A stretch of DNA of 50,203 bases, taken from Melioribacteraceae bacterium. GTDB taxonomy: Bacteria; Bacteroidota; Ignavibacteria; Ignavibacteriales; Melioribacteraceae. The DNA lies in contig JAFGMI010000045.1 of assembly GCA_016927595.1 (NCBI GenBank), positions 1-50,203 of the forward strand, read 5' to 3'. Positions 1 through 8,133 of this stretch are shown one piece after another (position 1 is the first letter of the stretch; every line of letters starts with the position of its first letter). The notes beneath the pieces were generated by a model that was not told the origin of the DNA, did not search any database, and saw only the letters and a program-made list of their open reading frames with translations. Position numbers and translations under genes: made by a program.

Positions 1-53
1 CAGAAACCGACAGGATAATGAAAGAAATTGATAAGATTGATTTCATAAACTGA
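1..53 (+). CDS. C-terminal end of an upstream gene (partial)
   Basis: Frame 3 is open from the window edge to a TGA at 51-53 and reads ...ETDRIMKEIDKIDFIN. The other two forward frames stop within the first 30 bases. The charged amphipathic tail looks like a natural C-terminus, but seventeen residues are too few to name a family. The gene runs in the same direction as the following MscS gene, about 260 bp away. Confidence 0.35.
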   Translation, partial: ETDRIMKEIDKIDFIN

Positions 54-110
54 TTCAATACTTATTTTTGAAAAGTAATGATTTCTTCAAAGCAGTCCGA
101 GCCCATCATC

Positions 111-164
111 TAATCTTAATCCTGATCCTGATCTTAATCCTGTTCTAAATCCGAGTCCTGCTCT
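111..164. repeat. Degenerate hexamer tandem repeat, nine units
   Basis: Nine consecutive 6-bp units following roughly TRATCY can be read: TAATCT, TAATCC, TGATCC, TGATCT, TAATCC, TGTTCT, AAATCC, GAGTCC, TGCTCT. They lie in the 260-bp gap between the upstream gene end and the MscS gene, with no open frame of note across them. The first five units are well conserved and the last four are decayed. Role unknown; slippage-derived intergenic filler is the simplest reading. Confidence 0.6.
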
Positions 165-313
165 ACATTACCTTCAATAAAAGTCTATCGGCTGACGGAA
201 AGACCAAAGTTCCCAGATTACCCGCCATAAATATTTTTCACAAAGAGGGCTCATTGAATTGTAAAAATTCGTATTTTATCCCACAAATTATATCATAATT
301 AATTGAGTTGATT

Positions 314-1780
314 ATGAGAATTCCCCGGACAAGCAGCTTTCTTATTCCATCGGTATTATTTTTCGGCTTTCTGTTTTTGTCGCGTTCAGGCTATTTTAAT
401 TATCCGGATGATCCGCAGTCTGCGGGTGTGATGATGGATAAAGTTTTTTACTACTTTATAAATTCTGCACTCTGGATTTCAGCGGCGTTTCTGTTTAACC
501 TTATCATGAAAACTTTTTTCTGGGACGGACTTGTTCGATTTAAAGCTGGTTCGGTTATCGGTAAAACGGTTATTGATTTCACCTCCGTTCTTATATACTG
601 TGTAGCGCTTGCTGTTATTTTAATCGGCGTAATTAAAATTGAGTATTCAGTTACTCTGCTGCTGCTACTTCTCTCGTTCCTTTTTATCGCTTCGGTATTC
701 AGATCCAAGTTCCTTTCGCTGCTTAGTACAAAATATTTATCGTCGGAACATCCTTTTAATCTGGGCGACTGGATTGACCTGATTAATAAAGACGGAAAAA
801 CGGTAGTTACAGGTGAGGTTTATGATATTAGCAGAAAAGGGACACGAATTAAAACCGAAGAGAACACTATTGCATTAATACCGAACCGTCTGCTTGAAGA
901 GGAATATATAATTAAAAATTACTGGGGGAGCAACAGAGAAACCGAATTCAATGTGCATTTCACGGTTGATTTTAATGTGCCGATTGAACGTGTAAAAAGA
1001 ATTCTGATGGCTGGCGCAAAGCAGGCGATTGAAGAGAAAGGATTACTTAAAATTCCGGAGCCGAAAGTTGTGGTTAGTAACATTTCCGATTTCGGTATCG
1101 AATATACACTGAAATTCTGGATAGTGCCCTGGGATATTATTACGCCTGCTGAAGCTAAAGATAAGATTATTTCTAAAATAATTACGCATCTTGCAAAGTC
1201 GGGCTTGAGTCTGGCTTATCCCAAGAACGATGTATTTATTACCCAAATGCCTTCCAGACAGACCGATATTTTTATTGCTCAGGACAGACTTAAAATTATT
1301 TCGAATGTGGAATTGTTCAAAGGATTTAATGAAGCGGAGCTGCAGGCATTATCCGAGAAGATCAAATATTCCACTTACTCTAAAGGCGATGAGATAATAA
1401 AAGAAGGGGAGAGCGGAAGCTCGATGTTCGTTCTGGTGGAAGGACTTCTGAATGTTTTTGTAAAATCACAAAATGTTGAAATGATACAGGTAGGACAGCT
1501 TATTCCGGGACAATTCTTCGGTGAAATGTCAATGCTGACCGGAGAAAAAAGATCTGCAACTGTAATTGCATCCACCGATGTGCTTGTCTTTGAAATAACA
1601 AAAGAATCTGTGGCATCAATTCTGCAGAACAGGGAAGAACTGATTAAGGAAGTAAGCGAGTTTATTACAGAGCGTCATGAAATAAATGTTATTAAACTCA
1701 AGGAACACGAAACCAGAAAAGTGCATATTGTAGAAGCCTTCATGAATAAAATAAAGGGCTTTCTTGGTATAAAGCAGTGA
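314..1780 (+). CDS. MscS-type mechanosensitive channel with C-terminal cyclic-nucleotide-binding domain
   Basis: An inner-membrane channel protein of 488 residues. It has several hydrophobic segments in the first ~130 residues, then the MscS beta-domain (~residues 135-200, including FNLGDWIDL and the VYDISRKGTRIKTEENTIALIPNR stretch) and a mixed alpha/beta MscS C-terminal part to ~310. A cyclic-nucleotide-binding fold follows at ~330-450, with the phosphate-binding cassette FGEMSMLTGEKRSATV, where the FGE and R-A residues typical of cAMP/cGMP pockets are present. ATG at 314 is preferred over an in-frame TTG at 308 that adds only two residues. The family fuses tension gating to nucleotide sensing, and the cassette suggests real ligand binding. 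It heads a same-strand run with the next two genes. Confidence 0.88.
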   Translation: MRIPRTSSFLIPSVLFFGFLFLSRSGYFNYPDDPQSAGVMMDKVFYYFINSALWISAAFLFNLIMKTFFWDGLVRFKAGSVIGKTVIDFTSVLIYCVALAVILIGVIKIEYSVTLLLLLLSFLFIASVFRSKFLSLLSTKYLSSEHPFNLGDWIDLINKDGKTVVTGEVYDISRKGTRIKTEENTIALIPNRLLEEEYIIKNYWGSNRETEFNVHFTVDFNVPIERVKRILMAGAKQAIEEKGLLKIPEPKVVVSNISDFGIEYTLKFWIVPWDIITPAEAKDKIISKIITHLAKSGLSLAYPKNDVFITQMPSRQTDIFIAQDRLKIISNVELFKGFNEAELQALSEKIKYSTYSKGDEIIKEGESGSSMFVLVEGLLNVFVKSQNVEMIQVGQLIPGQFFGEMSMLTGEKRSATVIASTDVLVFEITKESVASILQNREELIKEVSEFITERHEINVIKLKEHETRKVHIVEAFMNKIKGFLGIKQ

Positions 1781-1810
1781 TTACAATAAATTTTATATGA
1801 GGTCAATAAA

Positions 1811-2212
1811 ATGGGTAACGATTTTTTATGTCCCTATTGTAAAGGCAAGCTCAACATAAAGGGAAACATATTGCTTACTATTAAAAAGGAGAATGGGCAA
1901 AGAGGTTTGATCTGTCTGAGCCCGAAACTCGGTAATTATAAGACGGAAACGCATCCGGATTTTAAGTTAGATAAAGGTGAAGAACTTAAGATATCATGCC
2001 CCATGTGTCATGCAAATCTTGCGGCTCTCGAATTCAACGAGCATCTGGCAAAAATACTAATGGTTGACAGCAATCATACTGTATATGAAATACTATTTTC
2101 AGGAATAGCCGGCGAGCATTGTACATATAAAATTAAAGAGCACGATGTTAAGGCTTACGGTGAAGATTCAAATGCTTACATGAACTATTTCGGTGAATCT
2201 CCAAAATTTTAA
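1811..2212 (+). CDS. Small zinc-ribbon protein of unknown function
   Basis: A 133-residue soluble protein with two CxxC pairs, CPYC at residues 7-10 and CPMC at 63-66, spaced as in a zinc ribbon. No signal peptide or membrane segment is present. GAGG at about 1799-1802 precedes the ATG at 1811. It begins 30 bp after the MscS gene and is probably co-transcribed with it. The fold is supported by the cysteines only, and I do not recognise the family or its role. Confidence 0.7.
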   Translation: MGNDFLCPYCKGKLNIKGNILLTIKKENGQRGLICLSPKLGNYKTETHPDFKLDKGEELKISCPMCHANLAALEFNEHLAKILMVDSNHTVYEILFSGIAGEHCTYKIKEHDVKAYGEDSNAYMNYFGESPKF

Positions 2213-2252
2213 TTAAGCAGTATCAATAAAGGATCGGTGGGAGAGAAATACA

Positions 2253-3680
2253 CTGTTTAAAAAAATCGGATTAATACTGGGGATTCTGACATATCTGTTT
2301 TTTCTGATTATCGGACCTCCCGAACAGATTCCTCAGCAAGCCTGGTCTACATCTGCAGTTGCATTGATGATGGCTGTCTTCTGGATAACCGAAGCTTTAC
2401 CCATCTCTGCTACAGCACTTTTGCCAATCGTTTTTTTCCCTCTGCTGGAAATCAGTCCGATTAAAGATGTTACGGTGTCGTATGCGCATCCATTAATATT
2501 CTTATTCCTGGGCGGATTTATATTGGCTCAATCGCTGCAGAAATGGAATCTGCACAAAAGAATTGCACTGAATATAATCAGACTCATCGGGATTAATCCT
2601 AACGGTATAATATTAGGCTTTATGATATCAGCCGCTTTCCTGAGTATGTGGATCAGTAATACTGCAACCGCACTTATGATGCTGCCTATTGCACTTTCTG
2701 CTAATCAGGTAATAACGGAAACAGGGGAAATAGAAGCGAAGCAGAGCAGGAATTTTTCTATAGTGCTCATGCTGGCGATAGCCTATTCATGTTCACTTGG
2801 CGGAGTTGCAACACTAATCGGTACACCGCCTAATGCATTAATGGTAGCTTATCTGAAAGAAAATTTTAATGTGAATATTGGCTTTGCACAATGGATGCTG
2901 CTGGGTGTTCCGTTTACCTTTGTTGCTATTCCGGTAGCTTATATTCTCCTTACTAAATTTATTTACCCGGTAAGATTTAGATTGAATAACGAAGTAAATA
3001 TAATATCTGTAGAGCTAAAAAAACTCGGTACAATAACCTTACAGGAAAAAATAGTTGCGGCGGTGTTTTCAACAGTTGCTCTGCTGTGGATACTCAGACC
3101 GCTTCTCGAAGACTACATTACCGGTATCTCGGATTCAGGAATAGCAATTCTCGGAGGCGTTGTTCTGTTTATTATTCCAGCAGGTGATAAAAGCAGGAGT
3201 TTCATACTTGGCTGGGAAGATGTTGAAAAAATATCGTGGGGAATTTTAATTTTGTTCGGCGGCGGACTTGCTCTTGCGTCAGCCATTCAGAAGAGCGGTC
3301 TTGCCGAAATAATAGGCAATTCTCTTCTTGCTGATTCAACTATCCCCGGCATTGTAATAATCACGTTAATTACAGTAACGATAATTTTCCTTACCGAGCT
3401 TACAAGCAATCTTGCAACAACCGCTGCGTTTCTTCCTATTACTGCATCACTTGCAGCAAACATGAATATTCATCCCATAGAATATGCCATCCCGACTGCT
3501 TTAGCAGCCAGCTGTGCCTTTATGCTCCCCGTTGCAACTCCGCCGAATGCAATTGTATTCACCAGCGGTTCGCTTAAAATAAGTGATATGTCGAAAGCAG
3601 GTATTTTTCTTAATATTACTTTTGTTGTTTTAATAGTCCTCTTCGTAAAAATATTAGCTCCGTTTGCATTCAACTACTGA
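2253..3680 (+). CDS. DASS/SLC13-family sodium-coupled anion (dicarboxylate/sulfate) symporter, likely CTG start
   Basis: A polytopic transporter. Family features seen are WITEALPISATALLP near the start, the internal SNTATALMMLPIA segment, GGVATLIGTPPNA, and the second-repeat motifs TELTSNLATTAAFLP and LPVATPPNA. In-frame homologous sequence (GLILGILTYLFFLIIGPPEQIPQ) continues upstream of the first ATG at 2367 and TTG at 2364 as far as an in-frame stop at 2214, and contains no ATG, GTG or TTG. A CTG at 2253 lies 7 nt behind GGGAGAG (2239-2245) and begins (M)FKKIGLILGIL, a normal N-terminus for this family, giving 475 residues. Substrate cannot be fixed from sequence. Confidence 0.85.
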   Translation: MFKKIGLILGILTYLFFLIIGPPEQIPQQAWSTSAVALMMAVFWITEALPISATALLPIVFFPLLEISPIKDVTVSYAHPLIFLFLGGFILAQSLQKWNLHKRIALNIIRLIGINPNGIILGFMISAAFLSMWISNTATALMMLPIALSANQVITETGEIEAKQSRNFSIVLMLAIAYSCSLGGVATLIGTPPNALMVAYLKENFNVNIGFAQWMLLGVPFTFVAIPVAYILLTKFIYPVRFRLNNEVNIISVELKKLGTITLQEKIVAAVFSTVALLWILRPLLEDYITGISDSGIAILGGVVLFIIPAGDKSRSFILGWEDVEKISWGILILFGGGLALASAIQKSGLAEIIGNSLLADSTIPGIVIITLITVTIIFLTELTSNLATTAAFLPITASLAANMNIHPIEYAIPTALAASCAFMLPVATPPNAIVFTSGSLKISDMSKAGIFLNITFVVLIVLFVKILAPFAFNY

Positions 3681-3997
3681 TCAGGTATCTGAATCCGTAA
3701 ACATTTTTAAATAAATATTTATTTAGCAATTATCTTATATCCTATTATTTCGCAATGATTGATAATAATATTTATCGATCGTTTGAGTCTAGGAAAAATA
3801 TACTTTTATAAATGATCATCATAATAATCATCTCAATGATTCTTTTAATCTATGCAATGCAAATAAATTATTGATACTGAAGGTACAAGTCCGCGATTGA
3901 ACAAACATTAATTTATTTCAGTACATTCCCCGCGATTATTCGCTGGTCTTGTTATTTTTTAATAACTTTTATTAATACAATTATTCAAGAGTGCCAT
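3681..3997. other. 317-bp AT-rich intergenic region upstream of the GH9 gene
   Basis: No open frame of interest, RNA gene or clear terminator is visible. It contains several overlapping ATGAT/ATCAT runs around 3750-3850 but no match to the sigma-54 element or to the tandem palindromes found at the mannan promoters. It presumably holds the GH9 promoter; I could not assign one. Confidence 0.5.
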
Positions 3998-6484
3998 ATG
4001 AAATATAATTACCTCTTCCATTATCTAATTGTATTCAATTATACAGTTATATCTTTGAATGCTTCAAGCGGATACGTAAGAGTAAATCAACTCGGATTTT
4101 TACCCAACTCAATTAAGGTCGCCGTATTTATTTCAAAAGATGAAGTTGATCTGGAGAACTTTTCAATAAATGATGCGCTTACTGATGAAATAATTTCATC
4201 ATACAGTAATGTTAAACAGTACGGAGATTATCCTCCTTTTAAATCCACGTACAGATTGGATTTTTCTGAATTCGACAGGTCCGGAGCGTTCTATATCAAA
4301 GCAAACGGTGTTCAATCAGTAAATTTCAGAATTGGTGCGCATGTTTATGATGGTATTGCAGATTTTATCCTTCAATACATGAGACAGCAGCGATGCGGTT
4401 ATAACCCGTTTCTAAAAGATTCGTGCCATACTGATGATGGTTATATTATTTATCATCCTGAACATGATTCTTTACACATTGATGTAACCGGAGGATGGCA
4501 CGATGCATCGGATTATCTTCAATACGTTACAACATCAGCAAACGCTGTTCATCAAATGTTATTTGCTTATCAGCAGAATCCCGGAGTATATGAAGATAAA
4601 TACAATTCGGACGGGGAAGACGAACCGAATGGCATCCCCGATATACTCGATGAAGCCAGATGGGGACTTGACTGGCTAGTCAAAATGAATCCCGACAGCG
4701 GCGAAATGTTCAATCAGATTGCAGACGATAGGGACCATATGGGTTTCAGGCTGCCTAATGAGGATACTATTAGTTATGGTAAAGGTTTAGAAAGACCCGT
4801 ATATTTCTGCAACGGTGAACCGCAGGGAGTTATAAAATATAAAAACAGAACTGACGGCATTGCATCAACCGCCGGTAAATATGCGTCCGCTTTTGCACTC
4901 GGTTCGATAGTTTTCAGAGAAATAGATAGGAATTTTTCTGATGTACTTAGACATAAATCGTTGCAGGCTTATTATTTCGGGAAGCTAAATCCGGGTGTAT
5001 GCCAAACCGCACCCTGCCGTGCACCATATTTTTACGAGGAGGATAACTGGTCCGACGATATGGAACTTGCTGCAGTTCAATTATACAGACTAACCGGGGA
5101 TGATCAGTTCAGGAAAGATGCTTTGTCATTTGGCGACCTGGAACGTATAACGCCGTGGATGGGAGCCGATACGGCAAAACACTATCAATGGTATCCTTTT
5201 ATAAATCTTGGTCATTATTATCTGGCTTATGACAATGGTCGGTTAAACGATAAGTTCATTTCATACCTGAGGCAAGGCATGAATATGGTCTATGAACGCG
5301 GTAAAAATGATCCTTTCCTGTTCGGTATTCCTTTTATATGGTGCTCAAATAATCTTGTTGCTGCATTTATTACACAGGCGAATCTATACAGAAAAATTAC
5401 CGGTGATAAAACATTCGAAGAAATTGAGAATTCGATGTTCGACTGGCTTTTCGGTTGTAATCCCTGGGGGACTTCGATGGTTGTCGGTTTGCCAGGTAAC
5501 GGCGATACACCCGGGGATACACATTCAGCGTTTACTCATCTTTACAATTATAAAATTGACGGAGGACTAGTTGACGGTCCGGTTTATTCAACTATATATA
5601 ATAAATTATTAGGAATAACGCTCTATAGTGGGGACGAATATTCGGATGTACAGCCTGTTATTGCAGTTTATCATGATGACTACGGAGATTATTCGACTAA
5701 CGAACCTACAATGGACGGTACAGCAAGTCTTTCTTATTATTTTTCGGAAATGGAAAAGAGAGCGATGCATCAGCCTAAGAGAAATTCCCGAGATTACTTA
5801 TACAAATACGGAAGCATAATAAGGGGTGATACAACTCAAAAGAAAATTTACCTCTTGTTTACAGGAGGTGATTATGCTGATGGAGCGGAAATTATTTTTA
5901 ATGTTCTTGATGAGCATAATATAAAAGCTATGTTTTTCTTCACAGGGGATTATTTAAGGAAGAAGGATAATACTAAACTTATAAATAAACTCCGGAGAGC
6001 AGGTCATTACATTGGAGCGCACTCGGATAAGCATCTTCTTTACGCTGATTGGTCAGATCGTGACTCTACACTTATATCGAAACAGGAATTCAAAGATGAT
6101 CTGAAAAATAATTACAAAGAACTGTCGGACTTTGGTATAATGAAGGAAGATGCTCTTTATTATTTGCCCCCTTACGAATGGTATAACACAGAAATTTCAG
6201 AATGGACAAAAGAACTTGGACTGAAGTTAATCAATTTTACGCCTGGCACGTATTCGAATGCCGATTATACTTTTCCGGAAATGAATGAGTCATATTTCAG
6301 CAGCGATAAGATCATGAACTGCATCCTGAATTATGAAAAAAAATCTCCCAGCGGATTGAACGGATTTTTACTGCTTACGCATGTAGGTACAGATAAAAGA
6401 CGGTCTGATAAGTTTTATAACAGACTCGATGAATTGATAATTCAGTTAAAAGAGAAAGGTTACGTGTTCGGTGTGTTGGAATAA
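3998..6484 (+). CDS. GH9 glycoside hydrolase fused to a degenerate NodB-type polysaccharide deacetylase domain
   Basis: A secreted two-enzyme fusion of 828 residues with an N-terminal signal segment ending around residues 22-25. An Ig-like CelD_N domain (YVRVNQLGFLPNS onward, ~25-110) is followed by a GH9 (alpha/alpha)6 catalytic domain (~115-590). The DASD motif at 169-172 supplies the catalytic base aspartates, LFGCNPWGTSMV is the usual glycine-rich stretch, and E569 in DYSTNEP is the predicted acid. From ~610 a carbohydrate-esterase-4/NodB-like domain follows, with HSDKH at 675-679 as metal motif 2 and LLLTHVG near the end. Its first motif reads FTGGD (621-625) instead of TFDD. Substrate is a beta-1,4-glucan-type chain by family; mannan or xyloglucan context is inference. 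Confidence 0.88.
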   Translation: MKYNYLFHYLIVFNYTVISLNASSGYVRVNQLGFLPNSIKVAVFISKDEVDLENFSINDALTDEIISSYSNVKQYGDYPPFKSTYRLDFSEFDRSGAFYIKANGVQSVNFRIGAHVYDGIADFILQYMRQQRCGYNPFLKDSCHTDDGYIIYHPEHDSLHIDVTGGWHDASDYLQYVTTSANAVHQMLFAYQQNPGVYEDKYNSDGEDEPNGIPDILDEARWGLDWLVKMNPDSGEMFNQIADDRDHMGFRLPNEDTISYGKGLERPVYFCNGEPQGVIKYKNRTDGIASTAGKYASAFALGSIVFREIDRNFSDVLRHKSLQAYYFGKLNPGVCQTAPCRAPYFYEEDNWSDDMELAAVQLYRLTGDDQFRKDALSFGDLERITPWMGADTAKHYQWYPFINLGHYYLAYDNGRLNDKFISYLRQGMNMVYERGKNDPFLFGIPFIWCSNNLVAAFITQANLYRKITGDKTFEEIENSMFDWLFGCNPWGTSMVVGLPGNGDTPGDTHSAFTHLYNYKIDGGLVDGPVYSTIYNKLLGITLYSGDEYSDVQPVIAVYHDDYGDYSTNEPTMDGTASLSYYFSEMEKRAMHQPKRNSRDYLYKYGSIIRGDTTQKKIYLLFTGGDYADGAEIIFNVLDEHNIKAMFFFTGDYLRKKDNTKLINKLRRAGHYIGAHSDKHLLYADWSDRDSTLISKQEFKDDLKNNYKELSDFGIMKEDALYYLPPYEWYNTEISEWTKELGLKLINFTPGTYSNADYTFPEMNESYFSSDKIMNCILNYEKKSPSGLNGFLLLTHVGTDKRRSDKFYNRLDELIIQLKEKGYVFGVLE

Positions 6485-6678
6485 AACAGAGTAATGTGTA
6501 AAAAGAACCGCGGGTTATTTTACAGTTTAATCTTCTTAAAAAGAAATACTATTCAACTTTCCGTATGAAATAAAGACTAATTAAAATAACAGTCCTGCAA
6601 AATGGGTTTAACTTTTTGAAAGTGGGCAGGAAATAGATATTTTTGACAATTCCAAATCAATAATTATCAGATTTACTT

Positions 6679-7923
6679 ATGAACGAGTTCAACAAAAAAT
6701 ACTCCCTGCCTAAAAATAAGATACGTGTTCTCTTGCTCGAGTGTATACACGAGAACGGTTTAAAATATTTTCATGAGAATGATTATACTAATGTTGAGTA
6801 TATCAAAGGATCTTTGGATAAAAAAGAACTGATCGAGAAAATCAGGGATGCTCACATCCTGGGAATCAGATCACGCACTAATATTACACGCGATATATTA
6901 AATTATGCTAAGAAGCTGATAGCAATAGGCTGTTACAGCATAGGTACAAATCAGGTTGATCTTCAAGCCGCAAAATTAAGCGGAATACCGGTATTCAACG
7001 CTCCGTTTTCCAACACAAGATCAGTTGCCGAACTGGTGATAAGCGAATGCGTATTTCTAATGCGACGTATACCTGAAAAGAATGAAGCAGCACACAAGGG
7101 ATTATGGCTTAAAGAATCAAGGCATTCTTTTGAAGTCCGGGGTAAGAATATTGGCATTGTTGGTTACGGGCATATCGGGTCGCAGGTTTCAATCCTGGCA
7201 GAGAGTATGGGGATGAATGTTTATTATTACGATATTGAAAAAAAACTTGCACTTGGAAATGCAAAATCAGTTGAAAGTCTGGATGATTTATTGCGAATAT
7301 CTGATATAGTAACACTTCATGTCCCTGAAACCGAACTGACAAGGAATATGATCTCCACCGCTGAGTTGAAAAAAATGAAACAGGGTTCATATATAATAAA
7401 TGCATCGAGAGGCAGTGTAGTTGTGCTGGAGGATTTAGCTAAGGAAATTAAAAGCAAACATCTAGCCGGTGCAGCTATTGATGTGTTCCCGTCAGAACCA
7501 GCTACAAACGATGAATATTTTCTTAGTGTTCTGCAGAATCTGCCAAATGTAATATTAACACCTCATATAGGAGGCAGCACTTCGGAAGCGCAGGCAAATA
7601 TTGCATTGGAGGTATCGGAGAAGCTTGTTAAATACAGCAACGTCGGTACCACGATAGGTGCAACTAATTTTGTGGAACTAGCTCTGCCGAGTAATGTAGA
7701 TAAGCAGAGGTTCCTGCATATTCATGAAAATAAACCCGGTATACTGAACGATATAAATAAAATATTCTCGTCAAGAAAAATAAACATCGGTTCGCAGTAC
7801 CTGCAGACAGACTCGCATATCGGATATGTAATAGTAGACATCGACAGAAAAATATACATAAAAGAAATAGCGGCTGAATTAAAAGCAATTCCCGGAACAA
7901 TAAAAACCAGAGTACTATTATAG
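6679..7923 (+). CDS. serA: D-3-phosphoglycerate dehydrogenase, ACT-domain type
   Basis: First step of phosphorylated serine synthesis: 3-phosphoglycerate plus NAD+ to 3-phosphohydroxypyruvate. It has 414 residues, close to the 410-residue E. coli form. Seen: substrate-domain start RVLLLECIHENGLKYF, Rossmann loop GIVGYGHIGSQ, catalytic R244 (NASRGSV), E273 (FPSEP) and H296 (TPHIGGST), each four residues on from the E. coli positions as I recall them, and a C-terminal ACT domain (~345-414, HENKPGILNDINKIF). The ACT domain implies serine feedback. It is a housekeeping enzyme between glycan-degradation genes, with its own 194-bp upstream gap. A general 2-hydroxyacid dehydrogenase is unlikely given the ACT tail. 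Confidence 0.93.
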   Translation: MNEFNKKYSLPKNKIRVLLLECIHENGLKYFHENDYTNVEYIKGSLDKKELIEKIRDAHILGIRSRTNITRDILNYAKKLIAIGCYSIGTNQVDLQAAKLSGIPVFNAPFSNTRSVAELVISECVFLMRRIPEKNEAAHKGLWLKESRHSFEVRGKNIGIVGYGHIGSQVSILAESMGMNVYYYDIEKKLALGNAKSVESLDDLLRISDIVTLHVPETELTRNMISTAELKKMKQGSYIINASRGSVVVLEDLAKEIKSKHLAGAAIDVFPSEPATNDEYFLSVLQNLPNVILTPHIGGSTSEAQANIALEVSEKLVKYSNVGTTIGATNFVELALPSNVDKQRFLHIHENKPGILNDINKIFSSRKINIGSQYLQTDSHIGYVIVDIDRKIYIKEIAAELKAIPGTIKTRVLL

Positions 7924-7966
7924 GTTCGGAGCTTCGTTGTTTCAACTTATCCGGATTATTTCATTA

Positions 7967-8000
7967 TTATCATTTTAATAAACATTTATCATTGAAATAA
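7967..8000. promoter_or_regulatory. Tandem palindromic activator sites upstream of the GH5-GH26 unit
   Basis: Two 15-bp imperfect dyads of the form TTATnAnnnTnATAA: TTATCATTTTAATAA at 7967-7981 and TTATCATTGAAATAA at 7986-8000 (one mismatch to the form). Their starts are 19 bp apart. The same pair with the same 19-bp offset occurs at 10718-10751 and 15152-15185. The pair lies 64 bp or more upstream of a sigma-54-like promoter, as expected for enhancer sites of an NtrC-type activator, here probably the regulator encoded at 20527. Local DNA is AT-rich, so chance matches are a risk. Confidence 0.55.
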
Positions 8001-8063
8001 TTTCTGCTCTTATTAGTATTGCCGTCGGATAGCAAATAATTCTGATATCATGATTTATTGTTG

Positions 8064-8078
8064 TGGCATAGTATCTGT
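8064..8078 (+). promoter_or_regulatory. Sigma-54-like -24/-12 promoter for the GH5-GH26 mannanase unit
   Basis: TGGCATAGTATCTGT has GG and the -12 G separated by ten bases, the strict sigma-54 spacing. The -24 half TGGCA matches consensus; the -12 half reads CTGT instead of TTGC. Predicted start of transcription is about 8090, 44 bp before the GH5 ATG. Two other mannan units carry the same variant. Confidence 0.5.
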
Positions 8079-8133
8079 TTAGTTACCAGAAATTATATGC
8101 CTTTTCTTTTCAGTTAAAGGAAACCGGTGATAA

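Noticed and set aside
2214-2372. Frameshift or nonsense mutation at the start of the DASS gene
   Set aside because: The frame is intact from CTG 2253 with a good ribosome-binding site, so an unusual start explains the missing ATG better than damage.
3951-3970. Possible sigma-54 promoter (CTGGTCTTGTT) before the GH9 gene
   Set aside because: The base ten positions after GG is not followed by the -12 G, and no tandem palindromes lie upstream.
6504-6522. GAACCGCGGGTTATTTTA as a terminator after the GH9 gene
   Set aside because: The stem is only four base pairs with a three-base loop; too weak to call.
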